Positions 47,346 through 58,602 of a DNA stretch of 64,000 bases are shown in pieces. Source of the DNA: Rhynchosporium graminicola (taxonomy: Eukaryota > Ascomycota > Leotiomycetes > Helotiales > Ploettnerulaceae); contig FJUW01000043.1 of assembly GCA_900074885.1 (NCBI GenBank), forward strand, positions 186,001 to 250,000, read 5' to 3'. A model generated the notes under the pieces. That model was not told the origin of the DNA. It did no database searches and was given only the letters and a program-made list of their open reading frames with translations. The translations under genes were made by a program, and so were the position numbers. Each line of letters begins with the position of its first letter. Position 1 is the stretch's first letter.

Positions 47346-47699
47346 TTGTGGCTCAGCTAGTATTTTAGCTGGACAGATCATCAAATCCTTTGACTCTACA
47401 AGTGCACAAAGCTCATTAATAGCCTGCCATTCGTCCTTGTCCTCGTCAACAACCACACAGGGACAATCGATGTAATCTACTCCCCAGGGACAACATTCGG
47501 GATATTCAAGGCCACCTGTGGCTCCAGGACGTGACTTTTCGTTGTCCGAGAGGCCGAGCTGGTAGGTTTCGATCGATAAGTTCCGAACGGGAGTTTCCTG
47601 TGATAGAGGATCGGAGACCTTATCATAACTGGGCCGGGCTGGTGATGTTGCATTCTGGAAGCGTCTTTCAATGTTCTGAGGACTGGTAGTGACGCTGGA
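47337..47699 (-). pseudogene. Cysteine-bearing 120-codon open frame inside the repeat array
   Basis: Between two blocks of tandem repeat the minus strand stays open for 120 codons without an ATG at its start, from after a TGA at 47702-47700 to a TAG at 47339-47337. It begins with a repeat-like SSVTTSPQN and ends in AEPQKA, also repeat-like. The core reads GLEYPECCPWGVDYIDCPC, then VVVDEDKDEWQAINELC and ALVESKDLMICPAKILA. The regular spacing of Cys, Trp and acidic residues looks like a conserved domain, not random sequence. I do not recognise it. It is probably an internal domain of the ancestral long protein encoded by this locus. Confidence 0.45.
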
Positions 47700-47880
47700 T
47701 CAAGCTTTTTGTGATGCTGCCAGAGCGGTTTCCGCCGAACTGTGTATTAATGTCCTCAGATTCGGTCGCGACATGAGATCAGGCCTTTTGTATCTCTGCC
47801 GGAGGCGCCTCGACGACTTCTTTATTGATGTCTTGGAACCTGGTCGCAACATTGGACTGAGCCCTTCGTAGCTAGCCTCG
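47680..47880 (-). repeat. Second block of the 77-bp degenerate repeat
   Basis: The same core as in the 46.7-47.3 kb array occurs near 47688, 47766 and 47845, spaced about 78 bp, with the same CTTTTTGTG- and ATTAATGTC-like flanks. It partly overlaps the start of the cysteine-bearing frame. Confidence 0.75.
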
Positions 47881-47989
47881 TGAGCAGCTCCTCCAATCCT
47901 GGCAATAGGTAGTCCTCACAAAGCGGTCAAAGTCGAATAAATCCTCCATCTGAGTATTCATTGCTGGCGAATCGCCCGCGTGGGAGCCT

Positions 47990-48420
47990 TTTTAATGTCC
48001 TAAAAGCTCGTAGCGATACTAGATTGAGCTCTCTGGTGCTGATCCGGCAGTTTGCCATTACTTGAGAGGCCCGACTCGTAAGCATCCTTCGAGGTATGAT
48101 GTGGTGAGATGGCCCTCTATTAATATACCTACAACCGGTAGCGATATTGGAATCTGGTCCTAATCTGGCAGTTCGGTATTATTCGAGGGGGCTGACTAGT
48201 AAGCATCTTTTGGAGGTGTGATATAACAAGAAGGCTCTCCATTAATGTTCCCATAACTGGTAGCGACATTGGATTGAGCTCTCTCGTGTCGATCTAATAT
48301 TTTGCTATTATTCGAGGGGCCTGACTGGCAAGTATCCTGTGGAGGCGTAATGTATAAATTCGCTCCGTCATTGTCCCTAGAACCGGTCGCCACATTGGAT
48401 AGAGCCTCATAATCTTTGGC
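47990..48420 (-). repeat. Tandem repeat of about 126 bp at the end of the orphan gene
   Basis: The core TAGCGATATTGGA or TAGCGACATTGGA recurs near 48011, 48139, 48261 and 48386, spaced 122-128 bp. On the minus strand each unit encodes 42 residues. Two units lie inside the open gene: SNVATGSRDNDGANLYITPP and QSGPSNNSKILDRHERAQ, then SNVATSYGNINGEPSCYITP with PKDAY before the stop. The next unit past the stop still shows SAPSNNTELPD. Confidence 0.85.
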
Positions 48421-49443
48421 TGGTATTTCTGAAGGGGTTATCCGGATTACTTTCGTAGGGCGAGGGCTTTGCTGAAGTTCAGCTGCAGTTGCTATTGCCG
48501 TTTTTCTCTTTCTCGAAGGAGTCTTGGCGGGTCCCTCTCCATCTTGGCCTAGCTTCGATTTCTTGATCTTATCGAGCCTGTCTTTACATCCAGGGCAGAT
48601 TTCAATCATCGATATTGTCATTTCCTTAGATATCTCTGACGAGATATAATCTCTAAGATTAGCATAAGTTTCATCTCGTGAGAGATGACGAGGTTCTTTA
48701 TTCTTATCTTCTTTAATATGGGCTATATTAAAGTAAGGAATAATGAGCTCCAGGGGCGTCATTGGAGCCTGGTACTGGTCGAACCCTGGATTTGTCGTAC
48801 TGCGAGCTCGAGCAGCGATCCACTCGGGGGTCTCTCTTGGCGCTTGCCCCTTTTTCGCCTTTGAGTACTGGTTTATTTTGCGATATAAGAAACCTCGCAC
48901 TTGATATAACCCAGTGTCCCTTAGAACTGGAGAAAAGTTGCCGTATCTATCAGGCTCTATTGGCGTATATTCGAATCGTTTCAATTCGTGCCTAATCGTG
49001 TGCATCTCCTTTCTCGTGTTTCGGAGTCTTGCATCAGCGGGCACCCGATTCGCAAGCAAATCCATCAAATCATCCAGCCGCTGTTGTCTAGGCATGATTT
49101 CATCAACTTCCCTCATCTTCTTGGAACTGAGGATTTCATCAGTGATCAGGTTATAAACGTCCTCTACATTGGGTACGTTTTTGCCACCCTTTGTCTTTCT
49201 GATCAATTGCTCTTGATATTCATTCGAGGCTAATGGTAGCGAAGTACTCAGAAGGAATCCAGTTGCAAGAAGCATTTCGCTAATTTCCCAGTAGCCTTTA
49301 AGCTGACTCTGTTCTCGCGTAAGCTTGAGATCCGTGTGACCTATCATAGCGGCATCGAATGCGTCCTTTCTATCTGCGACTTCTTTGGCTAGCTTTCGTA
49401 TGTAGTCGCTATCGATAGCCGGGAAAAAGTATGTAACGTTCAT
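48196..49443 (-). CDS. Unrecognised protein with C-terminal 42-residue repeats, probably truncated
   Basis: Open frame of 415 aa starting MNVTYFFPAIDSDYIRKLAK. I do not recognise any domain. The first 300 residues are charged and probably helical (IMPRQQRLDDLMDLLANRVP, DARLRNTRKEMHTIRHELKR), with a small ICPGCKDRLDK motif near residue 300 and a basic stretch KTPSRKRKTA after it that could be a nuclear signal. From about 350 on it consists of tandem repeats. The TAG stop falls where the preceding repeat has CAG (PPQDTCQSGP versus PPKDAY-stop-SAP), so a C-to-T change could have shortened it. An upstream exon from 49601 (MLSKTSIFLPGSIGEEVDEM) could be spliced in through a 54-nt intron with an unusual GTGTCT donor. 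The long intact body argues that it is or was recently expressed. Confidence 0.6.
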   Translation of the reverse strand: MNVTYFFPAIDSDYIRKLAKEVADRKDAFDAAMIGHTDLKLTREQSQLKGYWEISEMLLATGFLLSTSLPLASNEYQEQLIRKTKGGKNVPNVEDVYNLITDEILSSKKMREVDEIMPRQQRLDDLMDLLANRVPADARLRNTRKEMHTIRHELKRFEYTPIEPDRYGNFSPVLRDTGLYQVRGFLYRKINQYSKAKKGQAPRETPEWIAARARSTTNPGFDQYQAPMTPLELIIPYFNIAHIKEDKNKEPRHLSRDETYANLRDYISSEISKEMTISMIEICPGCKDRLDKIKKSKLGQDGEGPAKTPSRKRKTAIATAAELQQSPRPTKVIRITPSEIPAKDYEALSNVATGSRDNDGANLYITPPQDTCQSGPSNNSKILDRHERAQSNVATSYGNINGEPSCYITPPKDAY

Positions 49444-50206
49444 CTTGGACCTAATCAAAGTTAGCTATTATTGTCCTAAGCAATATTTGACTGCAAGATG
49501 AGTATCATGCCAGACACCTGGTGCATAACCATCTCATCAACCTCCTCACCGATCGAACCGGGAAGGAAGATTGATGTTTTAGAGAGCATTAGGTAAACGT
49601 CATGTCGGAGGCATAGGAAAACAAACTTCCTCTTCGGCTAAGCGAGATCTCGGCTATTTTTTTCTTTTTTCGAAAGGGAATGTTCGAACACGTGATTTTA
49701 GCCATCAAGGTCACATTCAATGCTTGATGCACGTGCTAATTGCGCACTTGTGACTGACAGAATCAATGGAATATCCCGGACAATCTTGGGACCGTAAGTT
49801 TAGTATCATGAGCAGCGAAATCGGGGAAAGAGTCCGAAAACTCAAATCCTGAAGTCGTTGCCATGCAAAAAGCTCGCTTATTCCACGAATTGTTTGGAAA
49901 ACCAATAATGTGATAAATTGCAAGACATTTTTTTCAGATCTACAATTATACAGGGGAGTCGTTTTGTACGCGCATGAACAGCAGTGCGCGCGTCTGAGCT
50001 GAGGTGCGATGGAGTGCAATGCCAAGAAATGCGAAATGCGAAAGTATGGTTCGCACCATGGAAATTTTCCCAGAAGGAAGGAGCGAGGCTCTTGTCTCCA
50101 CGGTGCAAAGGCATAGGTGCGGTAAACGAATGCAGTGAAGGTGCGATGCGATGCGAAAATCATTGTGCAGGAAGAGAAATTATGATTTGCAATGCTTTGT
50201 ACTTAC

Positions 50207-50230
50207 GTGTGTGTGTGTGTGTGTGTGTGT
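50207..50230. repeat. GT dinucleotide microsatellite
   Basis: Twelve uninterrupted GT units on the plus strand. A simple repeat, likely length-variable between strains. Confidence 0.9.
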
Positions 50231-50329
50231 TCTAGAACTGTGTTCTGTGAGGCGTGTGGGTGTCGATTGTGGCCTAGAAGCTGGTGGAGGACGGTGTGAC
50301 CGAGACGTGCTGAATGTGTGTGTTTGAGT

Positions 50330-50635
50330 TGAGAGGCTCGATTATTTGGCTGTGATGTGAGTCTTTTCGGAAGCTGTTCTCGTGAGGAAGGTTTGTAGTT
50401 GTGAGGTTACAGATATGATCGAAGAAAAACTCGGAGTCCGGCGGAAGGTGCGGTCGAGACGTGCGTGTATCGCTACTGCGGTTTGAAGTTCGTGGAGGAT
50501 TGTATGTGTGTGGCTTGAGGAGGCTCGATTAGTTGGCTGTGAATCCCTTCGAGAATGGTTTCTTGTAAGGAAGGAAGGTTTGTGGTTGTGAAATTGAAGA
50601 TTTGATTGAAGAAGAATGTATGGCTGAGATAGTGT
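50330..50635 (+). repeat. Diverged tandem duplication, spacing about 187 bp
   Basis: A block beginning GAGGCTCGATTATTTGGCTG near 50333 and running through AGGAAGGTTTGTAGTTGTGA and GATATGATCGAAGAA is repeated near 50520 as GAGGCTCGATTAGTTGGCTG through GGAAGGTTTGTGGTTGTGA and GATTTGATTGAAGAA. The copies differ by substitutions and small indels. No coding content. Confidence 0.75.
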
Positions 50636-51054
50636 GGTGCTGTGGTACATGTGAAAATTGATTCACATATTTATTTGTGGGTCAAGAAATATTCCAAAAT
50701 GTGAGTTGAGCATGTTATTTCTGATTGGCAGGGTTGTGGAGTTCACTACTGTACCTAAGGTAGGTAGGTAGGTAGCTTACCGTTGATGAAGACAATGTGA
50801 ACTAATTTCGGTGATGCTCTGAGGCAGAAATGCATTATCGTGAGAACGGACTATGATAGCTTCAAGGTCCGCTTGTGAAGCCCAGCCGAAAGAGGAGTAC
50901 AGTGCAGCAAAGATTTAAAAACAAGATAGCGATCCCAAGCTAAGCAACCAAATCCATCTGTCATCGGCTCAGAAATTGGACCTCCACCTAGCAAAAACTC
51001 TGGAGCCGGCAGCATCAGGTCCATGGAGAGCGGTTTACAGCCCCAGCCTCGGCT

Positions 51055-53349
51055 TTATATCACGTCTTCATCAGAATCCGAGTCTAGTTGCATCGTGAGG
51101 TGGACACTCTCGTCATCCGAATCATCATCATCCTCGGCCATAGGTTCGTCCAACTGACCACGAGGTTGTGAAGTACCAGACACTTCGGCGGCGGCACCCA
51201 AGAAATTACCATTCATGGATGGAATTACGTCTGCTGTGTTGCCAGTGCCGAAAGTAGAGTGATGTGAGAGTTTAGGTGCGTTGTGGGAAGAAGCGAAGCC
51301 AGGTTGCACCTCTACAGCAAAAGGATCTTGAGGAGCAGGAGCAGGAGCAGATGTCGATACATTATTGTTATGCAGTGTAGTAAAATTAGGAATCATGTCC
51401 ACATCCACATCCACATCCACATCCTCATCCTCATCCTCATCCTCATCCCCAGATCCCTCATCAATGGCTTCATTGGCAATTGTGCGAGTTGCGGCGGAAG
51501 GAACAACTGGCATGCGCGGCCGGAGTAGGATCTCGACAATAGCGTCATCATGGAATTCTCTGGTAAGGTGTGGAAGAATGCTTGGCACTGCGCTTCCGTT
51601 GCTTGCGAAAACCGGGTTCAAGACACTGGCTAGCATCGCGTCTTTATTGTGTGTCATGATAGCAGTTCGGTCAATTAATGACCGTGTCGGCAGCTTGAGA
51701 TATGGTTGAGGTAGATGTGAGAGGAACATGGGCAAGAGGTCCCTTGCGGCATCAACGAGGGCAGGGTTGGCGATATGGTGCTCCGGAGGCACGGTGACAT
51801 TGCTCCGTAAGAACGCGTCGGCATGGTTATTGTTGCCTTGTCCTTGTGGCATCGCTCCAACATCGTCTACAGCAACGAGACCATTGAAATTAGGATGAGC
51901 CTCTTGTAAGTCTTGACAACACGCTTGATATATGCCAGCAAGCTTGTCACATTGGACCTGATTGAAACTTCGTCCGACGTAGAACAGAGTCTTGGCAGCA
52001 ACGACATAGGCGATTAAGCGAAAGTCTAGGCTGTGCTTGCCGTATTCGAACACCCAGGCTAGTTGGTCCAAGCTTTCTTGCGCCAAGGGCAAGAAGTTAT
52101 CCTCCAACCTAATAGACATTGTATGAATGAGTTGTAATGCAGCCACATATATTTGCGGCATGCCAACCCAGAGTCCATCACGTTCGTCGCGATCGATTGC
52201 TGGGTGGAGACGAGCTTCGCTCTTAGCGGCGGAAGATGAAGGCGATGGGATGGCCATCGACAACATTCTGGTAACAACATCCATTACTGATCCCAAGGGC
52301 AGAGCAACAGGCTCAGCTGTCTCGACCTTGAGATAGTCTGCTAGCAACTCAAGTCTGCCAGTCAATCGCTCGACGCCAGCATGGATGCCGCTCCACAGAG
52401 GAAAGTCCTCGCCGGTCGCAGAGCCGCCATGTAGCCCCGAATTGACATCGACAGCTTCGCCGACGTATCCAGCAGCAGACTCCCAGTCTTCGACAACAGC
52501 GCGAAACACGTGGTCAGCAGTCGTGTGGATGTCTTTGACGAGCCCACGAACAGCTTTACCCCATTCTTCGCCGCTTGACTTCTTAGCTGCGGTTTGATGA
52601 AGAGTAATGGCAAGTCGGCGAGCACTATTACTCAATGACGAGGACGTGTAGAAAGCATCCGAGGAGGTTGGAGCAAGAAACGGACGGATGGCAACACGAA
52701 TCTGCGAAGCAAATGGACGAAAAATGGCTGTATGACGTGGTACAAGCATGGCAAACGACTGGAACACGATCTCCTCGAGCGATGATGGGCCTGCTTGGAA
52801 CTTCTTCGACGAGTTAGAGATTACACGAAGACAAGCAGTTACAAAGGTTGGCAACGTGGGGTTAGTGATCTCCCGGATGAGAGTCTGGTACTGCTGGGTC
52901 ATGAAGTAGATCTTGGTAAGTGTCATTACGCAAAGCTCTTTCACTGCCAGTCCATCAGGTTTCTATCGCTTTATTAGCATAGATTCGCGACGATGGCCAG
53001 TATTGATTCTTACACCCAGAATCGACAATAGTCCCCGAACCCACGACTCGACACCGCTCAGAATTTCCCAACCTCCGACCTCGACCACAGCCTTGATGAG
53101 AACCACGGCGGTAAATCTTCCTTCGGGACTCTTTCCATTGAGCAGGGTCGATAGCTGAGTCTTCAGCTTGTGGACAAGTACAGAAGAAGCGGATGCATCT
53201 GCTTGCGTTGCATTACCAGCAGGGCTGGAGAGAGGCACCTGGCAGCAAGAGACATGGCGAAGAAGAGTTGGAGTAAGGCGTGGAAGATCTGCAGGTGCAG
53301 TCGTTGAGAGCTTAAAGCACAGCACTTTAAGTTCGGGAGGAAGAGACAT
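51055..53349 (-). CDS. RIX1: Pre-rRNA processing protein Rix1 (PELP1 homologue)
   Basis: Nucleolar and nucleoplasmic subunit of the Rix1-Ipi1-Ipi3 complex, which recruits the AAA-ATPase Rea1 to pre-60S particles and is needed for ITS2 processing. Two exons, 53349-53014 and 52962-51055, give 747 aa, the usual size. The N-terminus MSLPPELKVLCFKLS leads into the conserved Rix1 helical region: SPEGRFTAVVLIKAVVEVGG, WEILSGVESWVRGLLSILG, then KPDGLAVKELCVMTLTKIY after the intron. The C-terminal 150 residues are acidic low complexity, with an Asp-Glu run turning into an Asp-Val run, encoded by hexanucleotide repeats on the DNA, and an acidic DDDDSDDESV end. The acidic tail is typical of PELP1/Rix1 proteins. 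Divergent from YPP1, with about 860 bp between the starts. Confidence 0.9.
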
Positions 53350-54213
53350 CACAGCGAAGAGGAAGAGACAGCTTTCAATATTTCTTTTGTTTTGTGTGCT
53401 CTAGCCTCCTGAAATTTGAACTGCAGACGTGTTAATTATTTGTTGTATCATATATATGAAGAAACTCCTGACCCTGAGTCTCGAACCGTCTATGGAGACT
53501 AAATCCAAATGATCGAAGATTATTCAACGTCTTGGAATATGAACTGAGATCGTATACTCCTAATGTGGACCCAAGCCAACCGCAATGGGCTTGGTACAGA
53601 AGGATCTTGAAATCGAGATAGAACAGCGGTATCAATAATCTTTGGGGGTACCAATTATAGATTTGCTGAGGTATACGACTCCTCAATCTGCCCCGGGCGA
53701 CAGAGACAATACAATCGACTGACTGTGATGTATTTTGGACGCGATATCCGTCGTCGCCGCTCCATGGAATACTTGTCAATTTAATCAATAATTTTTCGCG
53801 CAGCAAGGCTGTGACGCTATCTCCACTCAGTCCACTATAGGCAGAGTAGGCAAGCTATGATTGGCCAGTCTTCTCTTGGCACCTCGGGCCAGCCCATCGG
53901 AAGAAAGTATACCCATCTCCAGTGGACGCTGCTTCGACTGGGCTGGGCTGGGCTGGGCAGGGCAGGGCAGATCGTCCATCTGGGACTCCTAGCTGGACTG
54001 GCAGTATCGGACATACTTGCACAGTGTTACTACAACACTACATTTCCTACACCTACACCGACATCTGCTCCAATATACTCTCCAATCCAGAAACTATTTC
54101 CAAGTAGTCGACGGCACAATGCGAACATGAATCTGCTGATCTAGTAGAATGCTACGCGAATTGCACGTCTCGACAGCTAAAAGCAAAGGGCAACCAACAC
54201 AACAGTCCCAAAA
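53350..54213. other. Divergent intergenic region between RIX1 and YPP1
   Basis: Holds both promoters. A short GGGCTGGGCTGGGCAGGGCAG repeat-like run lies near 53940. A minus-strand sequence near 53480 resembles a tRNA B-box, but no cloverleaf can be drawn around it. No other feature. Confidence 0.5.
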
Positions 54214-57200
54214 ATGAGCGTGCGTCTTGCCAGTACCCTAACCCTCCACCCCCAATGCATACATATACCTAAGATATACATATACTGAACTGCAACTCCT
54301 AGCGTGGACAGACAAAAGCGGCTCAGTATATCCAACAGCTGGACGAGGCTCGCTGTGAGGGTAATTGGGATGCAGTGCCAGAGCTTGTTAGGAAGATCAA
54401 GAAACATGCGCCGCAGAGGACATGTACGTACCGCTGGACCCCAATGTTCCAAGATACTGCTTGGACTACAATCGCGGAGACCAAGATCATGAAAGGACAC
54501 TGACGACCTCGAGTAGGTCTCGTAACGACTGCGGAAGCCGAACATGCCATTTCTCGAATCTCCCAGAGTCGACCCAGTACTGCCCGGCCAAGTACTGCTG
54601 GAACCACTATTTCAGCGGCGAATACGGCTGCCTCGCAACCTATAGCCGTTTCTCAATACATACCCTTGCTGCTAGAAGCCATTGAGAAGGAAACGACACA
54701 TGTCGAGGATGAGTTCCAGGCGCAGGTCTGCTTGGGTTGGATCTACTGGCAGATAGGAGAACATTTGCTAGCCGTAGCACAGTTGCCAGACAGCATAGAG
54801 CAGGAGTTCTCCCGAATCGATGGTATCAACAAGGGATCTTCTGAATGGACGAAAGTGTGTGCTCTGAAGGCTTTATACATCAAAGGTCAATCGCAAGGGA
54901 AAGCTGGAGCCATGACAGATTCCATCGAAACTTTCAGTTCAGGCCTCCCAATACTTGCAATCGCCTCATCTAGTCCGCAGCAATCAAGAGAGCTGAAGTC
55001 ATGGAGCGAACTGTACTTGACCGGATTTTGCATACAATCAAGCCACGCTATCAAGTCTAGACCTTCGTCTATACTGGAGACTGAAACCTTATCTGCATTC
55101 AGGGCGTGGGCCAAGTCTTGGGATACTCAGACCTCTACACCCATAGGAGGAAAGGCATTTTACGCTGACGTTTCACGGCGGCATGTATGGAAGGAATACT
55201 ACTTAACTCTTTCAGATGTTCTCAAGCACAATCTGCCATTCCCAACCACAGCTCTCACTACTGCCTATGCTGAGACCTCAACGAGACTGCAGCAACGAGC
55301 TGAACTGAAGCGGGTGGAGGCGAGATATGAGACTTTGCTCTTAAGCGAGGTCTTGTTCCCTAAGGCAGAAGAGGCTAGTGAGGAAGTCGAATCTTTTGTC
55401 GAGATAGTTATGCAAAATTGGCGCATACTGTGTGGTAGTGGCTGGCATGAACACGACCTAGGTGAAGGAGGATCCGAAGCTGTTAGTAAGGGGGTTCTTG
55501 ATATCCTATATCGAGCAGCGACTAAGACATTCCATTCGACGGCAATATTACGACATCTATTCACAGTCCACCTGGCCGTGGCAGAGTTCAACCTAGCTTT
55601 CAAGGCTTTTGACACTTATCTGGATATTGTTAAGAAAGGGAAAGCCCGGGTGGAGAAAACGGGCGAAACAGAGCATGGTCTTGATGAAGATGAGACTGTC
55701 CTTATTGCAGCTTCCGAATGTATCAAGGCGCTGTGTCGGTACGGTTCACTGGAAGGGGCGAGAAAAGCAAGAGATCTTGGCCAATATTTTGAAGGTTGGC
55801 TGGACAAACATCATCCAGGTGACTTGGAACGCAGCAATGGCAATTTTTCCGGTAACAGAGACTCAGAGGTCTCAGAAAATTTTATTCAACCTAAAATATT
55901 TGCTTTGGCATGGCGTTCTATTGGCATCGCCCATGCCCAATGGGCCCGATTGACATATGAAGCTTCATCGAGGCCAGATATTCAGCTACACGCAATCAAG
56001 TGCTTCCGCAAGGCTCTTCTACCACAATTTGAAAGCACGCGGGATGTTGAAACACTATTCGCTCTGGGCACCATCCTTGCTGAGCGGAGAGAGCTTCCGG
56101 CTGCAATTGAAGTTGTCAAGACAGGATTGTTGCCTCGATCTTCAACTGCTACGGCAAATGAGTTAGGCCCACTTCCCGGACGCTTCTCCAGAGAGCGGTC
56201 ACTGATTCCTTTGTGGCATCTCATGGCCTTGTTACTCAGTGCTCGTCAAGAATTCGCTACTGCTACAAGGTCATGTGAAGGAGCATTCGAGCAATTCCAG
56301 GACCCCAAATATCTTTTTGGAGAGGCAGACCTCAACGGCGCATACAGGAGTGCACATCTGAACGAAAACGCCAATGCCAGGAAGCAAGGAGTTGTGGATG
56401 ACATGGATGATTTTGAGAAGGAGAGTGTACTTGAAGTCAAGATGACACAACTGGCCATCATCGAGGTGCTCGAAGGCCCAGAGGTTGCAGTAAACGCTAG
56501 CGACGAATTACTCAGTCTTTACTCCCGACTCTTTGGTGATCCTCTCAAAGACTCGGCTCCTCTAGGAGTACCAAGCACTGCATTGACTGTGGCTCCTCAG
56601 AGCTCGGCTGGCACGATCAGGAGTGTGCGAGGCAGCATATTCGGACGATCAGGACGTTCCGTACGGAAAACACACACAGATTCTGCAACAATCGACGAGG
56701 ATCATGTATCTCCACCGAGACCACAGACCACACAGACCGTGATTGGTTCGGTGGCTCCAACAATCCAAGTCACAAACGAGAACGGCGGCGCGGCAAGGCA
56801 GCACTCTTCACAACACCATCACGAGAAGCTACAGAAGCGAAGTGACAGTGTTTTGAATAAAGATGGTACCAGTAGGAGTAGAAGCGTCAGTACCGGTCGG
56901 AAGCATAATGGCAGTAGCCAAAAGGCTTCAGAAGGGCACGTTGTTACGACTTTAGACGGTGACAGCTTCTTCACTCCTCCATCTGATACTGGGAATAGAA
57001 AACAGTTGCCACAAGACGATCACGACCATGGCAAAGTTGGAGGCGCTGCTTCAGCGACAATCTCCCATCGATCATCGCAACCTAAAGCCCTCCTTTCGAA
57101 AACTCAGCAATTGGCACACAGAGAACCTTCGCTCAGAGCAGCTGATTCAAATTCGGGTTTCGAGCAAGACAATCGCCTTCCTCATATGTTATCATATTCG

Positions 57201-58165
57201 TCATCAACAACACCTATAACTCGATTTCCGAAGGACCAGGAGAGGAGACGTAGGGCTGCTATTTTAGTGAAAGTGTGGCTACTGATCAGTGGATTTTATC
57301 GGCGTGCGTCTATGTACGATGACGCGAGAGGAGCTCTTGAGGAAGCTGAGAAGCTTGTTCGCAGTGCAGAAGCTGACGTCTCTAAAGACGCTTCAGGCAA
57401 TATCTCTGTCAACAATGCGGGATGGGGAGGCGGAAAGACTGTCCAGCAATTATGGGCCGATGTCTTCTCCGAGGTAAGCTTACTCTTTCGAGCTCAGAAA
57501 ACCCTTGCTAATCCTCTCAGCGTGGCTTGCTCTCACTAGAAGAAGCTATCCCTCATACTGCGCTTGCACATTTTGAATCTGCTCTCACACGCTTCCCAGA
57601 CCATCCGTCCGCCATCATCGGTCTCTCTAACATTCTTCTGGATATTTACACCGAAGATCTCCTGCCACCGCCTGCAATCCCAAGCCTCGTTCTCCCAGGT
57701 CCTATCAGCACACCATCGGCATCAAGTCTCAACAACTCGACAGTGACTCCTCTCAGCACCCAACCGACTGCACATAAGCAATCACCCACCGTTCCTGTGA
57801 TCACACACGGCCCATTGGGTCATCAGACTGCGAAGCCAATCTCTGCCAAGAACGATGTCCCACGTGAACCAACTGCAACTCCCAACTCTGTGTCGTCTAA
57901 GCTGCAACCAAGCTATAAAGAATCTTCTACTGCGCTGTTAGATCGCCTCGCAGCCCGCGACAGAGCTTACGGCCTGCTCACCACTCTGACCAAGCTTGGC
58001 ACCGGGTGGAACAATAGCGAAGCATGGTTTGCACTCTCCCGGGCCTATGAAGAAGGTGGGCAGCCCGACAAAGCACGAGAGGTCCTATGGTGGTGTGTTG
58101 ATCTCGAAGAGAGTAGAGCAATCAGAGATTGGACCGTCGCTGGTGGCGGAGGTTACGTTTTGTAG
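54214..58165 (+). CDS. YPP1: Ypp1/TTC7-type TPR protein of the PI4-kinase complex
   Basis: Plasma-membrane scaffold that, with Efr3, holds the PI4-kinase Stt4 and so supports PI4P production. Four coding exons, 54214-54219, 54303-54423, 54517-57473 and 57521-58165, give about 1242 aa. The first coding exon would be just ATGAGC, followed by RGQTKAAQYIQQLDEARCEG and NWDAVPELVRKIKKHAP. Exon 3 carries the body, with TPR-like helices (QAQVCLGWIYWQIGEHLLAV, RSIGIAHAQWARLTYEA), a low-complexity middle (residues about 680-900), and a C-terminal TPR block that crosses into exon 4 (ASMYDDARGALEEAEKLV, IPHTALAHFESALTRFPDHP, SALSRAYEEGG-like end). Fungal relatives are annotated as filamentation proteins. 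Identity rests on the TPR arrangement and my recall of fungal Ypp1; the first exon is inferred. Confidence 0.82.
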
Positions 58166-58602
58166 TTTCGAGATGGGTTCCCGGCATACCAGCTTCAGCG
58201 GCAACGGTGAAATGGACTTTGATTTTGACTTGTGATACCTTCTATCCTTTAAGAGCGTGCGTGCATGCTTGGTTGCTGATTTAAAAATCGTGTATACGAG
58301 TATATAGTTCAGAAGGGGCCCCTCTTGTTTATTACGACCCAATAATATATTAATTAATAGTTCACTAAAGGCGCATTATTCCTTGTTCCGTTCAAGCTAC
58401 ATAGCTACACGCTATCTGATAATTATTATACCCAAAAAGCTCCATGGTCTGTCAACTCAGTAGTTCGCAAGCCATAAAGTTCGTCTAAACTTCCAACCTT
58501 CTTCAACTCCACTAATTAAGCAGTCAGGCTGTCCACCTCTACCTGAGTTGGGTTTTAATCGTAGTTACGGCATAAGCTATATGACAGCTTGAGGCCCATA
58601 GC
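58166..58602. other. Convergent intergenic region
   Basis: 3' ends of YPP1 and the ketopantoate-reductase-like gene. A-T rich with no coding signal. Confidence 0.5.

Larger units (their letters stand above)
49620..51054. other. Intergenic region with simple repeats
   Basis: Contains a GT microsatellite at 50207-50230, a diverged tandem duplication at 50330-50635 and a short GGTA run near 50758-50775. A 148-codon minus-strand frame at 49717-50163 has no protein-like character. No gene recognised. Confidence 0.45.

Noticed and set aside
49717..50163. 148-codon minus-strand frame
   Set aside because: Aromatic and Cys-rich random-like composition in a region of simple repeats; no homologous feel.
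53460..53500. GGTTCGAGACTC-like B-box on the minus strand suggesting a tRNA
   Set aside because: No matching acceptor stem, anticodon arm or A-box can be drawn around it.
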